A DNA stretch of 22,060 nt from an uncultured Clostridia bacterium (GCA_947628595.1 CANRAN010000006.1:1-22060), one strand, 5' to 3'. Shown: positions 1-7,108, counted from the stretch's first letter. The notes: a model not told the origin generated them from the sequence alone. Numbers and translations: made by a program.

Positions 1-15
1 GATGTTGATATTCAT
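1..15 (-). CDS. start of a leftward gene cut by the window edge (only MNINI visible)
   Basis: An ATG at 13-15 (minus strand) is preceded, 8 nt upstream, by a strong Shine-Dalgarno sequence AAGGAGTG (complement of 24-31). A consensus-like promoter lies further upstream at 101-129. Only five codons are inside the window, so the product cannot be named. The call rests entirely on the ribosome binding site and promoter. The rightward open frame beginning at position 40 overlaps this leader and has no ribosome binding site of its own. Confidence 0.45.
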
Positions 16-100
16 TCCGTGTACACTCCTTGAAGATATATGGCTCTCAAAGCATTTGCAACTACCGAGAAAGTCAAATTGTATAGCCTCAATATATACA

Positions 101-129
101 ATTATAGCAGAAGCGTTACAGTTGGTCAA
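101..129 (-). promoter_or_regulatory. sigma-A type promoter of the leftward edge gene
   Basis: On the minus strand TTGACC (124-129) and TATAAT (101-106) are separated by exactly 17 bp. Five of six -35 bases and all six -10 bases match consensus. Transcription would start near 94, giving a leader of about 80 nt before the ATG at 15. Confidence 0.7.
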
Positions 130-320
130 TGGGTTTTGAAAAAATTTTTACAGAATTATCGCGTCACTTTACAGATCGTATATTATGGAATTGTTGGGTA
201 TAACAGTAAATTCTTTTTTCGTAATATAAAATCTTACATTAAAACGCTGAACCAACACTTTACTGCTGTGTGCATAGGATAAAATGTTGTCTTATATAAG
301 CAAAACATATAACAACATGG

Positions 321-348
321 GGCTGTCGCAGTAAGAAAAGCGGCAGCC
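321..348. repeat. 9-bp inverted repeat, hairpin (GGCTGTCGC / GCGGCAGCC)
   Basis: The arms 321-329 and 340-348 pair with one G-U wobble around a 10-nt loop, followed on the plus strand by seven A residues. The sequence GGGGCTGTCGC resembles terminal sequences of some Firmicute insertion elements, but no matching partner end was found. From 130 to 504, apart from this hairpin, the next one and the promoter before 505, I see no gene. Confidence 0.5.
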
Positions 349-368
349 AAAAAAATATGGAAAAAAAT

Positions 369-398
369 AACAGCCGGACTATGAAAAATCCGGCTGTT
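369..398 (-). terminator. perfect 10-bp hairpin with T-run on the minus strand
   Basis: AACAGCCGGA (369-378) and TCCGGCTGTT (389-398) are perfect inverted repeats around a 10-nt loop. On the minus strand the stem is followed by ATTTTTTT, the form of an intrinsic terminator. No leftward gene lies immediately upstream. It may instead be a block against transcription entering the element whose remains follow at 505, which is inference. Confidence 0.5.
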
Positions 399-457
399 GG
401 TGTAAAATAGAAGTGTGAACAAACACAACCATAGTAAACGACAAATAAAACAACCTA

Positions 458-486
458 TTTAAAAATCCGAAGGAAAGGTGTATAAT
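458..486 (+). promoter_or_regulatory. putative promoter of the HTH/transposase remnant
   Basis: TTTAAA (458-463), 17-bp spacer, TATAAT (481-486). The -10 is perfect and the -35 matches at four of six positions. The expected start near 493 leaves a leader of only about 12 nt containing the Shine-Dalgarno sequence of the ORF at 505. Confidence 0.4.
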
Positions 487-504
487 AAGATAGGGTGAGG
501 TAAT

Positions 505-714
505 ATGAATAAACGCCATTTTATACATGAACCATCAGAATTATTAAAAATAGGAATGGAAATTGTAAAACAATCGAATGATGAAAAATATATCCGCAAG
601 GTAACACTCGTTAATCTGATGCTTGAGAGAAAAATAACAGCAGAAGAAATCAGTGAACTATCGGGAATAGGCAGGAGAACGCTTTTAAGGCGGTATTCTC
701 AGAAATGGATGTAA
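505..714 (+). pseudogene. helix-turn-helix fragment, probable remnant of an IS630-type transposase
   Basis: The frame encodes 69 residues starting MNKRHFIHEPSELLKIG, with a good ribosome binding site (GGTGAGG, 494-500). The second half (roughly residues 33-60, including VTLVNLML, AEEISELSG and RRTL) has the form of a helix-turn-helix, as in the N-terminal DNA-binding domain of IS630-family transposases. Such proteins are several times longer and carry a DDE domain, absent here. The protein stops right after the recognition helix with an odd tail (RRYSQKWM), and the following 100 bases hold no DDE motif in any frame. I therefore read it as a 5' fragment of a decayed mobile element. It could alternatively be a free-standing small DNA-binding protein; the ribosome binding site and -10 box are intact. 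The IS630 assignment is from recalled family pattern, not a search. Confidence 0.5.
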
Positions 715-822
715 CGGAATGTAAATGGCTCGCTCATAACGGGCAGAAACCCGATGAAATTAGATAAATGTATGTATCCGACGTTCCGATATTGATTGTA
801 ATGCCGGCGTTTAAATAAAAAT

Positions 823-865
823 ACCCGACCGCATGGTAATCAAATTGATTACATTACGGTCGGGT
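823..865 (-). terminator. rho-independent terminator of the membrane-protein gene
   Basis: ACCCGACCG (823-831) pairs with CGGTCGGGT (857-865), with an inner 6-bp stem GTAATC/GATTAC at 836-852. On the minus strand the hairpin is followed by ATTTTTATTT. It sits 22 bp past the stop of the leftward gene at 888. Confidence 0.8.
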
Positions 866-887
866 AACTCAGTTGTTATGGGTATAG

Positions 888-1331
888 CTATGAGAGGTTA
901 CACTTCAGCAAAAATAATGTGCTGATTATCATATAGGCTAAGAAAAAGGATACAAGGCCTAAAATTACGGCAGGAAATACCGCAACTGCCGCAAAGCTTG
1001 TTGCAATGCCGATAAGACCTGTGAAAATCGAGCCGAATATACCGAATAACAATCCGCCAAGATAACAGCGTGTGCATTTAGCGGTCCTGCAGTTGTCCTC
1101 CGCCGTGAATGAGAAAATTAACAGCGTTAAGAGAAGTACAAGTCCCGTTATGAGAGCAACCCAGGCAATGAAGCCGACAGTTGTGATAAGAGAAAAGACA
1201 AAGAGCAGAACAGCGGCGGTTGTAAATAAAAGTCCGCCGATTATGCTTACAAGAATCATAATTCCGTTCATGCATGGGCTTTGTCTTTTTTCGGACATAC
1301 CGCAGCCGCAGCCGTCATAATTACAAATCAT
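888..1331 (-). CDS. small membrane protein of unknown function, 147 aa
   Basis: I do not recognise the family. The start is the ATG at 1331, with Shine-Dalgarno GGAGTG six bases upstream; a longer reading from a GTG at 1340 would overlap that site. The first 20 residues are cysteine-rich (MICNYDGCGCGMSEKRQSPC), then come four predicted membrane segments at about 24-48, 52-75, 90-112 and 116-142. Between segments 2 and 3 a short loop has DNCRTAKCTRC, giving three more cysteines. The two cysteine clusters separated by membrane suggest metal binding or disulfides, but this is inference. It is monocistronic, with its own terminator at 823-865 and a long, possibly structured 5' leader (1388-1470). 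Confidence 0.7.
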   Translation of the reverse strand: MICNYDGCGCGMSEKRQSPCMNGIMILVSIIGGLLFTTAAVLLFVFSLITTVGFIAWVALITGLVLLLTLLIFSFTAEDNCRTAKCTRCYLGGLLFGIFGSIFTGLIGIATSFAAVAVFPAVILGLVSFFLAYMIISTLFLLKCNLS

Positions 1332-1387
1332 ATTGTTCACTCCATATAAAATATTTCACGACTATATGTGAATAATCGCAGGGTTAA

Positions 1388-1470
1388 GGGAAGATTATAC
1401 ATCAGTTGCTTTTGACTGCTGCGGCAGTCATGCTGCATACTGCAATTATACACAAACCTGTTATCTTCCC
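1388..1470. other. structured intergenic element with nested inverted repeats
   Basis: GGGAAGAT (1388-1395) and ATCTTCCC (1463-1470) form an outer 8-bp stem. Inside are TTGC (1406-1409)/GCAA complements and a perfect hairpin TGACTGC/GCAGTCA (1413-1419/1424-1430, loop TGCG). The element lies 57 bases upstream of the start of the leftward membrane protein, so on the minus strand it would be in that gene's leader. The outer arms are 67 nt apart. I see no match to a riboswitch class I know. Confidence 0.35.
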
Positions 1471-1557
1471 AACAATGACTGCCGTTTACTTCATTATATT
1501 CATGTAATATTAAATTGTTCTTGATATATAAAAAGTCAAATGTCATTTAGCCGACTG

Positions 1558-1586
1558 TTTACTTTTTGGAAAAACAGGTGTATAAT
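1558..1586 (+). promoter_or_regulatory. promoter of the map operon
   Basis: TTTACT (1558-1563), 17-bp spacer, TATAAT (1581-1586), ending 35 bp before the ATG at 1622. This is likely the main promoter for the rightward run 1622-5849. Confidence 0.65.
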
Positions 1587-1621
1587 TAAGGAAAAACATT
1601 ATAGTTAGGAAAGATGCTGCT

Positions 1622-2497
1622 ATGGTAGATAAATTAGGAAGAAATGATCCTTGTTGGTGCGGGAGCGGAAAGAAATATAAGAAATGCCATGAGGAATTTG
1701 ACGAAAAAATCGCTTATATAAAAAGTCAGGGACATGAGGTTCCCAACCACAGCATTATAAAAACATCCGAACAGATAGAGAAAATCAGGGAAAGTGCAAA
1801 AATAAACGTTGCAGTACTTGATTATGTAGCCGAAAATATAAGAGTGGGCATGAGCACAGAGGAAATTGATATGCTCGTTTCCGAGAAAACAGCGGAGTTA
1901 GGAGGAATACCTGCACCGCTGAATTATCAGGGATATCCCAAGAGTGTATGCACGTCAATCAATGAGGTGGTTTGCCATGGTATTCCTTCTGATAATGTAA
2001 TACTCAGGGACGGAGATATCATAAATGTAGATTGCAGTACGATATATAACGGATATTTTTCTGATTCGTCAAGAATGTTCTGCATGGGAAATGTAAGCGA
2101 AGACAAGAGAAAACTTGTTGACACAGTAAAGGAGTGTGTAGAGATAGGTCTTGAAAAGGTCAAGCCGTGGAGCTTCCTCGGCGATATGGGACAGGCTGTT
2201 AATGAGCACGCTATGAAAAACGGTTATAGTGTTGTTCGTGAAATAGGCGGACACGGAGTAGGAATTGAATTTCATGAGGACCCGTGGGTAAGCTATGTTT
2301 CAAAGGCTGGAGAGGAAATGCTTCTGGTTCCGGGTATGATATTTACAATAGAGCCAATGGTAAACATGGGTACTGCAAAGGTATTCTGTGATAAAAAGGA
2401 CAACTGGACGATTTATACAGCGGACAGAAAGCCGTCTGCACAATGGGAAATTATGGTGCTTGTAACCGAGGACGGACATGAGGTTCTTGCATACTGA
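1622..2497 (+). CDS. map: type I methionine aminopeptidase with N-terminal SEC-C motif, 291 aa
   Basis: Removes the initiator methionine from nascent proteins in the cytosol. Residues 6-23 form a SEC-C zinc motif (GRNDPCWCGSGKKYKKC), the module also found at the C terminus of SecA. A linker and the pita-bread peptidase domain (about 45-291) follow. The five metal ligands are in place: D137 (INVDCS), D148 (YFSDSSR), H211 (GGHGVG), E244 (FTIEPM) and E276 (QWEIMV); H119 and H218 correspond to the catalytic histidines. After E276 the usual His is replaced by Ile (QWEI where QWEH is common). The SEC-C-MetAP form, known in some clostridia and actinobacteria, is longer than the plain 250-aa enzyme. 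Start: ATG 1622 with AGGAAAG upstream. First gene of the rightward run. Confidence 0.95.
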   Translation: MVDKLGRNDPCWCGSGKKYKKCHEEFDEKIAYIKSQGHEVPNHSIIKTSEQIEKIRESAKINVAVLDYVAENIRVGMSTEEIDMLVSEKTAELGGIPAPLNYQGYPKSVCTSINEVVCHGIPSDNVILRDGDIINVDCSTIYNGYFSDSSRMFCMGNVSEDKRKLVDTVKECVEIGLEKVKPWSFLGDMGQAVNEHAMKNGYSVVREIGGHGVGIEFHEDPWVSYVSKAGEEMLLVPGMIFTIEPMVNMGTAKVFCDKKDNWTIYTADRKPSAQWEIMVLVTEDGHEVLAY

Positions 2498-2526
2498 TAT
2501 ATCAAATGTACGGAGGATATGCGGCT

Positions 2527-3021
2527 ATGGATTTTATATGCTTACATGAGGATGATGAAAAGGCTGTTACGGAGATGTCGGTATTAGCGTCGTCAATCGT
2601 AAAGGAGCATTTTGACCCGATAATCGGCAGTGAACAGAACGATTATATGATAGAAAAATTTCAGTCTGCGGAGTCCATAAGGGGGCAACTGTCCGAGGGG
2701 TACAAATATTATTTTGTATGCCTTGATGATACAAAAATCGGTTTTCTTGCATACCGCATTGATGCAGACAGTATATATCTGAGCAAATTCTACCTTGATA
2801 AAGAATATAGAGGCAGGGGATTCTCACGGGATATGCTGGATTTTATCATAAATGCGGCAAGGGATAACAGCCTAAAGACGATAAGACTTAATGTGAATAA
2901 AAATAACGATGCGATATATGCATATGAAAAATTAGGCTTTAAAAGAGTTGGTACACAAAAAAAGGATATCGGCAACGGTTTTCTAATGGATGACTTTATT
3001 TATGTATATTCTGTTATTTAA
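2527..3021 (+). CDS. GNAT family N-acetyltransferase, 164 aa
   Basis: A GNAT-fold protein that would transfer an acetyl group from acetyl-CoA to an amine; the substrate is unknown. The acetyl-CoA pyrophosphate loop is visible as KEYRGRGFSRDML (about residues 91-103), and the C-terminal motif B as NKNNDAIYAYEKLGFKRVG (about 124-142), typical of RimI-like members. The start chosen is the ATG at 2527, 10 bases after GGAGG (2512-2516); an in-frame ATG at 2506 lies before that ribosome binding site and has none of its own. The gene begins 29 bp after map and so is probably cotranscribed with it. A role acting on protein N-termini exposed by the aminopeptidase is a tempting idea but only an inference from the neighbour. 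Confidence 0.88.
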   Translation: MDFICLHEDDEKAVTEMSVLASSIVKEHFDPIIGSEQNDYMIEKFQSAESIRGQLSEGYKYYFVCLDDTKIGFLAYRIDADSIYLSKFYLDKEYRGRGFSRDMLDFIINAARDNSLKTIRLNVNKNNDAIYAYEKLGFKRVGTQKKDIGNGFLMDDFIYVYSVI

Positions 3022-3082
3022 GAAATGTTCTTTTTGTGATATACTGGATAGGAAATAAAATGTTTTTTATAGGGAGCCTTAT

Positions 3083-3826
3083 ATGCTTAATAAAAATGAA
3101 AAAATAGAACCAATCGGGAACGGAATGAGGATAATAGTATCTGATGAGCATAAGCTCTGGACAGATACAGTACTTCTTGCGGACTTTGCCGCACCGAAAA
3201 AAGGGGATATCGCCTGTGATCTCGGAAGCGGCTGCGGTCCGATACCACTTATATGGCTCAGAAATGATGCAACAATTCATGTGACCGCTGTTGAAATACA
3301 GGAAAAGGCCTGTTCAATGCTCGAAAGGAGCATAAGGCTTAATAATATTAAGGGGAAAATTGATGTTATAAACAGTGATTTACGTGAGCTTGACGGAAAG
3401 CTGAGGGCAGGGGCATATGACCTTGTTGTATGTAATCCTCCGTATAAGGCTCAGGGGACAGGAATGAAAAGTAAAAGCTCTGCCCGGCTTATAGCAAGAC
3501 ATGAGAGTATGTGTACTGTTGATGATATCGCCGCCGCTGCATCGAGTCTTCTTAATTTTTCGGGCAGACTTTGTATGTGTCAGCGTCCTGAAAGACTCGG
3601 TGATGTTATCTGTACAATGAGAAAATATAAAATAGAACCTAAAAGGCTTCGTTTTGTTCAGCAGCGACCGACTAAAGCACCTAAGCTTTTTCTTATCGAG
3701 GGAAAAAAGGGTGGTCGCCCCGGAGGACTTATCGTTGAGCCTGTATTATTTATTGAGGGGGAAAACGGGGCTTTTTCTCAGGAGATGATTGAAATTTATG
3801 GGGCATATAAGGAGGAATATATATGA
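3083..3826 (+). CDS. tRNA1(Val) (adenine(37)-N6)-methyltransferase-like protein, 247 aa
   Basis: A class I SAM-dependent methyltransferase of the TrmN6 (YfiC/YabB) family, which in characterised members methylates N6 of adenine 37 in tRNA. The SAM-binding loop DLGSGCGPI is at residues 47-55, an acidic residue ends strand 2 (VEIQ, about 70-73), and the NPPY motif of N6-adenine enzymes is at 118-121. Length matches the family (about 245-250). The last four bases are shared with the ATG of rsmI (ATGA at 3823-3826), so translation of the two is coupled. In Bacillus the homologue also sits just before rsmI, with the GIY-YIG gene yazA between them; yazA is absent here. A weak promoter (TATACT near 3039) may lie in the 61-bp gap after the acetyltransferase gene. 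Confidence 0.9.
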   Translation: MLNKNEKIEPIGNGMRIIVSDEHKLWTDTVLLADFAAPKKGDIACDLGSGCGPIPLIWLRNDATIHVTAVEIQEKACSMLERSIRLNNIKGKIDVINSDLRELDGKLRAGAYDLVVCNPPYKAQGTGMKSKSSARLIARHESMCTVDDIAAAASSLLNFSGRLCMCQRPERLGDVICTMRKYKIEPKRLRFVQQRPTKAPKLFLIEGKKGGRPGGLIVEPVLFIEGENGAFSQEMIEIYGAYKEEYI

Positions 3827-4656
3827 GCGGAAAGCTTTATGTTGTAGGAACTCCGATAGGAAACTTATCCGACTTTTCGCCACGTGCGATAGAAACCTTG
3901 AAATCTGTTGATTTTATTGCCGCTGAGGATACAAGAGTAACGGTAAAGCTTATGAAAAGCTTTGATATACATACGCCGATGCTGAGCTATCATAAATTCA
4001 ATACGATAGAGCGTGGCGATGAAATATGTCAACGTTTGCTTGATGGAGAGAGCTGTGCCATAGTGACAGATGCGGGAATGCCCTGTATATCAGATCCAGG
4101 CGAAGCTTTGGTTTCTAAATGTGCGGAATATGGTATCACAGTATGCGTTGTACCCGGACCTACCGCACTTGCAAGTGCCATTGCAATATCCGGACTGCCG
4201 ACCGGAAGATTTACATTCGAGGGCTTTCTGAGCGTTAATAAGATCAGCAGAATGGAGCATTTAGATTCGCTGATAAATGAACAAAGAACAATGATTTTCT
4301 ATGAAGCACCGCACAAGCTGCCCAATACGCTCAAGGATATGAGCAGAGTTTTCGGAAATCGGCGGCTTTCGATAGTGCGTGAGCTTACAAAGGTGCATGA
4401 GGAGGTTATAAGAACTACACTTTCAGAGGCGACCGAGAAATATGCAGACGGTAATGTCAGGGGAGAAATTGTTCTTATAATCGAGGGGGCAAGGCCGGAG
4501 GATAAGCCGGTGGAAACATTAGAGGAGGCAGTGGAACTTGCCGCCCGTTCTGTGGAAAACGGAATGTCGGTGTCGGCAGCCGCAAAGGAGGCGGCCGCAC
4601 TGACAGGTTACAAAAAGAGCGAAATATATAAGGAATTAATTTCAAAAATTGAATGA
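3823..4656 (+). CDS. rsmI: 16S rRNA (cytidine-1402-2'-O)-methyltransferase RsmI, 277 aa
   Basis: Methylates the ribose 2'-OH of C1402 in the decoding centre of 16S rRNA using SAM (tetrapyrrole methylase fold). Signature segments are GTPIGNLSD (9-17), AEDTR (34-38), VTDAGMPCISDPG (81-93), VVPGPTALASA (109-119) and FYEAPHK (159-165), all in the usual order. The length of 277 fits the family. The C-terminal region (about 225-277) is the short helical extension ending in GYKKSEIYK. The ribosome binding site GGAGG lies inside the end of the upstream methyltransferase gene, and the ATGA overlap indicates translational coupling. Confidence 0.97.
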   Translation: MSGKLYVVGTPIGNLSDFSPRAIETLKSVDFIAAEDTRVTVKLMKSFDIHTPMLSYHKFNTIERGDEICQRLLDGESCAIVTDAGMPCISDPGEALVSKCAEYGITVCVVPGPTALASAIAISGLPTGRFTFEGFLSVNKISRMEHLDSLINEQRTMIFYEAPHKLPNTLKDMSRVFGNRRLSIVRELTKVHEEVIRTTLSEATEKYADGNVRGEIVLIIEGARPEDKPVETLEEAVELAARSVENGMSVSAAAKEAAALTGYKKSEIYKELISKIE

Positions 4657-4688
4657 TTCCTTTAGCATATAAAACAGGAGGAATATAA

Positions 4689-5282
4689 ATGGATATAATA
4701 CTTGCTTCCGCATCACCGAGAAGAAAAAAACTTCTTTCAATGCTGTATAGTGATTATCGTGTAATACCCTCGGATATACGAGAACTTGTGCCGAGAGATC
4801 TTGAGGTGGAGAAATGCCCCGAATATCTTGCCCGCGAAAAGGCGGAATCTATATCCCAAGGCAGGGAAAAATCTCTTGTTATAGGCTGCGACACATCGGT
4901 TATCTGTGAGGGTAAAATGCTTAATAAGCCGAGAGATACCAACGATGCAAGAATTATGATGAATATGCTTTCAGGAACAGTTCATAAGGTTATAACGGGA
5001 TGTTGTCTTTGCTATATGGGGGTGAGCTATACTTTCTCGGTAACGACAGATGTTGAATTTTATGAGCTTAGCGAGCAGGAAATAGAGGAATATATAGTGA
5101 CGTCAGAACCGTATGATAAGGCAGGCGGATATGGCATACAGGGCAGGGGAGCTGTGTTTGTTAAGGCGATAAACGGAGATTATTATAATGTGGTAGGACT
5201 GCCTATCGCAAGGCTTAAAAGGGAAATATACAGTTTTCTGACAAGTGCTGAGATTACTCGACTTGTAAAGCCGGCTCAATAA
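4689..5282 (+). CDS. maf: Maf nucleoside triphosphate pyrophosphatase, 197 aa
   Basis: House-cleaning enzyme of the Maf/HAM1 superfamily that hydrolyses non-canonical or excess nucleoside triphosphates to monophosphates. The N-terminal substrate loop SASPRRKKLL (7-16) is canonical, the catalytic Asp is D68 in GCDTSV, and the conserved KPRD (80-83), EPYDKAGGYGIQG (140-152) and GDYYNVVGLP (163-172) follow. The last two favour the dTTP/UTP-specific (YhdE) branch. Strong Shine-Dalgarno AGGAGG before ATG 4689. It follows rsmI by 32 bp in the same direction and is presumably in the same transcript. In some Firmicutes maf is linked to cell-division genes; here it is not. Confidence 0.95.
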   Translation: MDIILASASPRRKKLLSMLYSDYRVIPSDIRELVPRDLEVEKCPEYLAREKAESISQGREKSLVIGCDTSVICEGKMLNKPRDTNDARIMMNMLSGTVHKVITGCCLCYMGVSYTFSVTTDVEFYELSEQEIEEYIVTSEPYDKAGGYGIQGRGAVFVKAINGDYYNVVGLPIARLKREIYSFLTSAEITRLVKPAQ

Positions 5283-5297
5283 ATTTATGGAGATATT

Positions 5298-5849
5298 ATG
5301 AAATGGTTAGAGCATTTTAAAACAATAAATCATCACAAATGGCTTGTTATGAAGCTATGCTTCAAGGTTGGTTTATATAAGCAGGGGTTTTTGCATGATT
5401 TATCAAAATATTCCCCGACAGAGTTTTTGGTGGGGGCGAAATATTATCAGGGTACAAGAAGCCCGAACACCGCCGAGCATGAGGCAACAGGTTTGAGTAC
5501 GGCATGGCTCCACCACAAGGGCAGAAATAAGCATCATCTTGAATACTGGATAGACTACAGCCTTTCAGAGGATCATAATATGGAAGGTATGCAAATGCCC
5601 ATAAAATATGTTGTGGAGATGTTTTGTGACAGGGTGGCAGCCTCGAAAAATTACAGGGGAGATAAATATACAGATTCTGATGCCTATGACTATTACATGA
5701 AATCAAGGTCGCATTATATAATTCATCCCGAAACAGACGAGCTTTTACATAGGCTTCTGCTTATGCTAAAAAATGAGGGAGAAGAAAAAACTCTGCTGTA
5801 TATAAGAACGAATGTACTGAATAATAAGAGAACAGAGCCACGCCGCTGA
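5298..5849 (+). CDS. DUF5662 family protein, 183 aa
   Basis: A conserved protein of unknown function common in Clostridia and phages. Recognisable features are GFLHDLSKYSP (30-40), with a His-Asp pair, then WLHHKGRNKHHLEYW (70-84), with four histidines, and MFCDRVAASKNY (108-119). The spacing of HD, HH, HH and D suggests a metal-dependent, all-helical fold reminiscent of HD-domain hydrolases; this is inference from the residue pattern. It lacks a signal peptide or membrane segment and so is cytosolic. It starts 15 bp after maf, with GGAG (5288-5291) before the ATG, and is the last gene of the rightward run. The terminator stem begins inside its final codons. Confidence 0.8.
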   Translation: MKWLEHFKTINHHKWLVMKLCFKVGLYKQGFLHDLSKYSPTEFLVGAKYYQGTRSPNTAEHEATGLSTAWLHHKGRNKHHLEYWIDYSLSEDHNMEGMQMPIKYVVEMFCDRVAASKNYRGDKYTDSDAYDYYMKSRSHYIIHPETDELLHRLLLMLKNEGEEKTLLYIRTNVLNNKRTEPRR

Positions 5850-5870
5850 AAAGTGACATGGCTCTGTTTT
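5831..5870 (+). terminator. rho-independent terminator ending the map-DUF5662 run
   Basis: AACAGAGCCA (5831-5840) pairs perfectly with TGGCTCTGTT (5859-5868), an 18-nt loop, then TTTTTA. The stop codon of the DUF5662 gene lies in the loop. The convergent gene ends at 5870, so the same hairpin may act for both strands; the minus-strand T-run is weaker. Confidence 0.85.
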
Positions 5871-6067
5871 TAGGTTTCATCATCGCTTGTATCATGGCCG
5901 AGGTAACGGTCATAGTAATTATACTCATCAATTTTTTCATTGTCTGTCATGCCGTTTGAGGAAAAATTAAGATATTCTCCGCTTGTATCAAACTCATCCC
6001 TACGGTCTGCAAAATCACTGTTATGAGGCGGCATAATACCCTTCTTATGCTTATTATTATTTTTCAT
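5870..6067 (-). CDS. small acidic hydrophilic protein of unknown function, 65 aa
   Basis: I do not recognise a family. The protein has a basic start (MKNNNKHKKG), then a strongly acidic, tyrosine-rich body (DEYNYYDRYLGHDTSDDET at the C terminus), with no cysteines, signal peptide or membrane segment; it is probably largely disordered. A good ribosome binding site (AAGGGGTG, eight bases before the ATG) supports it as a real gene. It lies 65 bp downstream of metA on the same strand and ends at the shared terminator. A spore-associated or chaperone-like role would be speculation. Confidence 0.55.
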   Translation of the reverse strand: MKNNNKHKKGIMPPHNSDFADRRDEFDTSGEYLNFSSNGMTDNEKIDEYNYYDRYLGHDTSDDET

Positions 6068-6132
6068 ATTATCAACACCCCTTGTTTATAATATGCCCCG
6101 ATAAATAAAAATTATAAGAATTTTCGTAGTGC

Positions 6133-7065
6133 TTATTCTTCAAAGCACCTAATATCCTCAAGTTTGTATGGTGTCTGCTGATATACATAATAATTAAGCC
6201 AGTTGGAATAGAGTATGGTGGCATAACTTCTCCAACTCAGGGTGGGGAGGGCGCGTGGGTCATTTCCGGGAAAATAATTATACGGAAGCTCAGGGTTAAT
6301 TCCCTTATTTCTGTCACGGAAATATTCATTTGCAAGAGTATTCCGGTCATATTCAGCGTGGCCTGATATGAAGAACTGTCTGCCGTTTTTATTTGCTACA
6401 ATCGCAACACCGGCAATATTTGAGGAAGCAAGTATCTCAAGCTCCTCATGCTTACGTATTTCAGAACGGTGGTTTCCCGTATAGCGTGAATGTGGAATAA
6501 GTATCTTATCGTCAAAGCCTCTCATAAGCGGATGAAAGCTGTTCATGATTCTGTGGACATATACACCGGAAAGCTTTTCGTCAAGTGTATATTTCGGTAT
6601 TCCGTAGTGGTAATAGAGTCCTGCCTGAGCGCCCCAGCAGATGTGGAAAGTGCTGTAAACATTATGCTTGGACCATTCCATTATGCGGCAAAGCTCATCC
6701 CAATAATCCACTTCCTCAAACTCCATAAGCTCAACCGGTGCACCGGTTATAATCATGCCGTCGTAATAATTATCCTTGATCTGGTCGAAGGTTTTATAGA
6801 AGGTTGTAAGATGGTCAAGCGGTGCATTTTTTGATACATGGGTTACAGTACGCAGAAGCTCAATATCAACCTGTAAAGGGGTATTACCGAGAAGTCGCAG
6901 GAGCTGAGTTTCCGTTTCTATTTTTGTAGGCATAAGGTTAAGTATTATAATTTTAAGTGGTCGTATATCCTGTGTCATAGCACGTTCATGTGTCATAACA
7001 AAAATATTCTCCGTTTCAAGCTGCTTATATGCAGGCAAGTTACTATTTTCTATTTTTATCGGCAT
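6133..7065 (-). CDS. metA: homoserine O-acetyltransferase (MetA family), 310 aa
   Basis: Acylates L-homoserine as the first committed step of methionine biosynthesis. The MetA hallmarks are present: THERAMTQDIRPLKI (25-39), the nucleophile C143 in ICWGAQAGLYYHYG, H236 in SGHAEYDRNTL with E238 two residues on, and TGNHRSEI near 196-203. Published work on this family shows that the residue equivalent to 111 decides the acyl donor: Glu for acetyl-CoA, Gly for succinyl-CoA. Here ITGAPVELMEF carries Glu at 112, so acetyl-CoA is predicted despite the common succinyltransferase name. Full length (family about 300-310). No S-box, SAM or T-box riboswitch is visible upstream; instead there is a promoter whose -35 is covered by a palindrome. 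No clear terminator separates it from the small gene downstream. Confidence 0.96.
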   Translation of the reverse strand: MPIKIENSNLPAYKQLETENIFVMTHERAMTQDIRPLKIIILNLMPTKIETETQLLRLLGNTPLQVDIELLRTVTHVSKNAPLDHLTTFYKTFDQIKDNYYDGMIITGAPVELMEFEEVDYWDELCRIMEWSKHNVYSTFHICWGAQAGLYYHYGIPKYTLDEKLSGVYVHRIMNSFHPLMRGFDDKILIPHSRYTGNHRSEIRKHEELEILASSNIAGVAIVANKNGRQFFISGHAEYDRNTLANEYFRDRNKGINPELPYNYFPGNDPRALPTLSWRSYATILYSNWLNYYVYQQTPYKLEDIRCFEE

Positions 7066-7108
7066 ATTACATTACACTTCTTTCGTTACTGATAGGTTGT
7101 AATTAAAA

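Noticed and set aside
40..282. 80-codon rightward open frame at the left edge
   Set aside because: No ribosome binding site, and it overlaps the strong leftward promoter and leader of the edge gene; no protein-like pattern.
1337..1546. 69-codon leftward open frame
   Set aside because: It lies across the structured intergenic element and ends at the start of the membrane-protein gene; no ribosome binding site or recognisable sequence.
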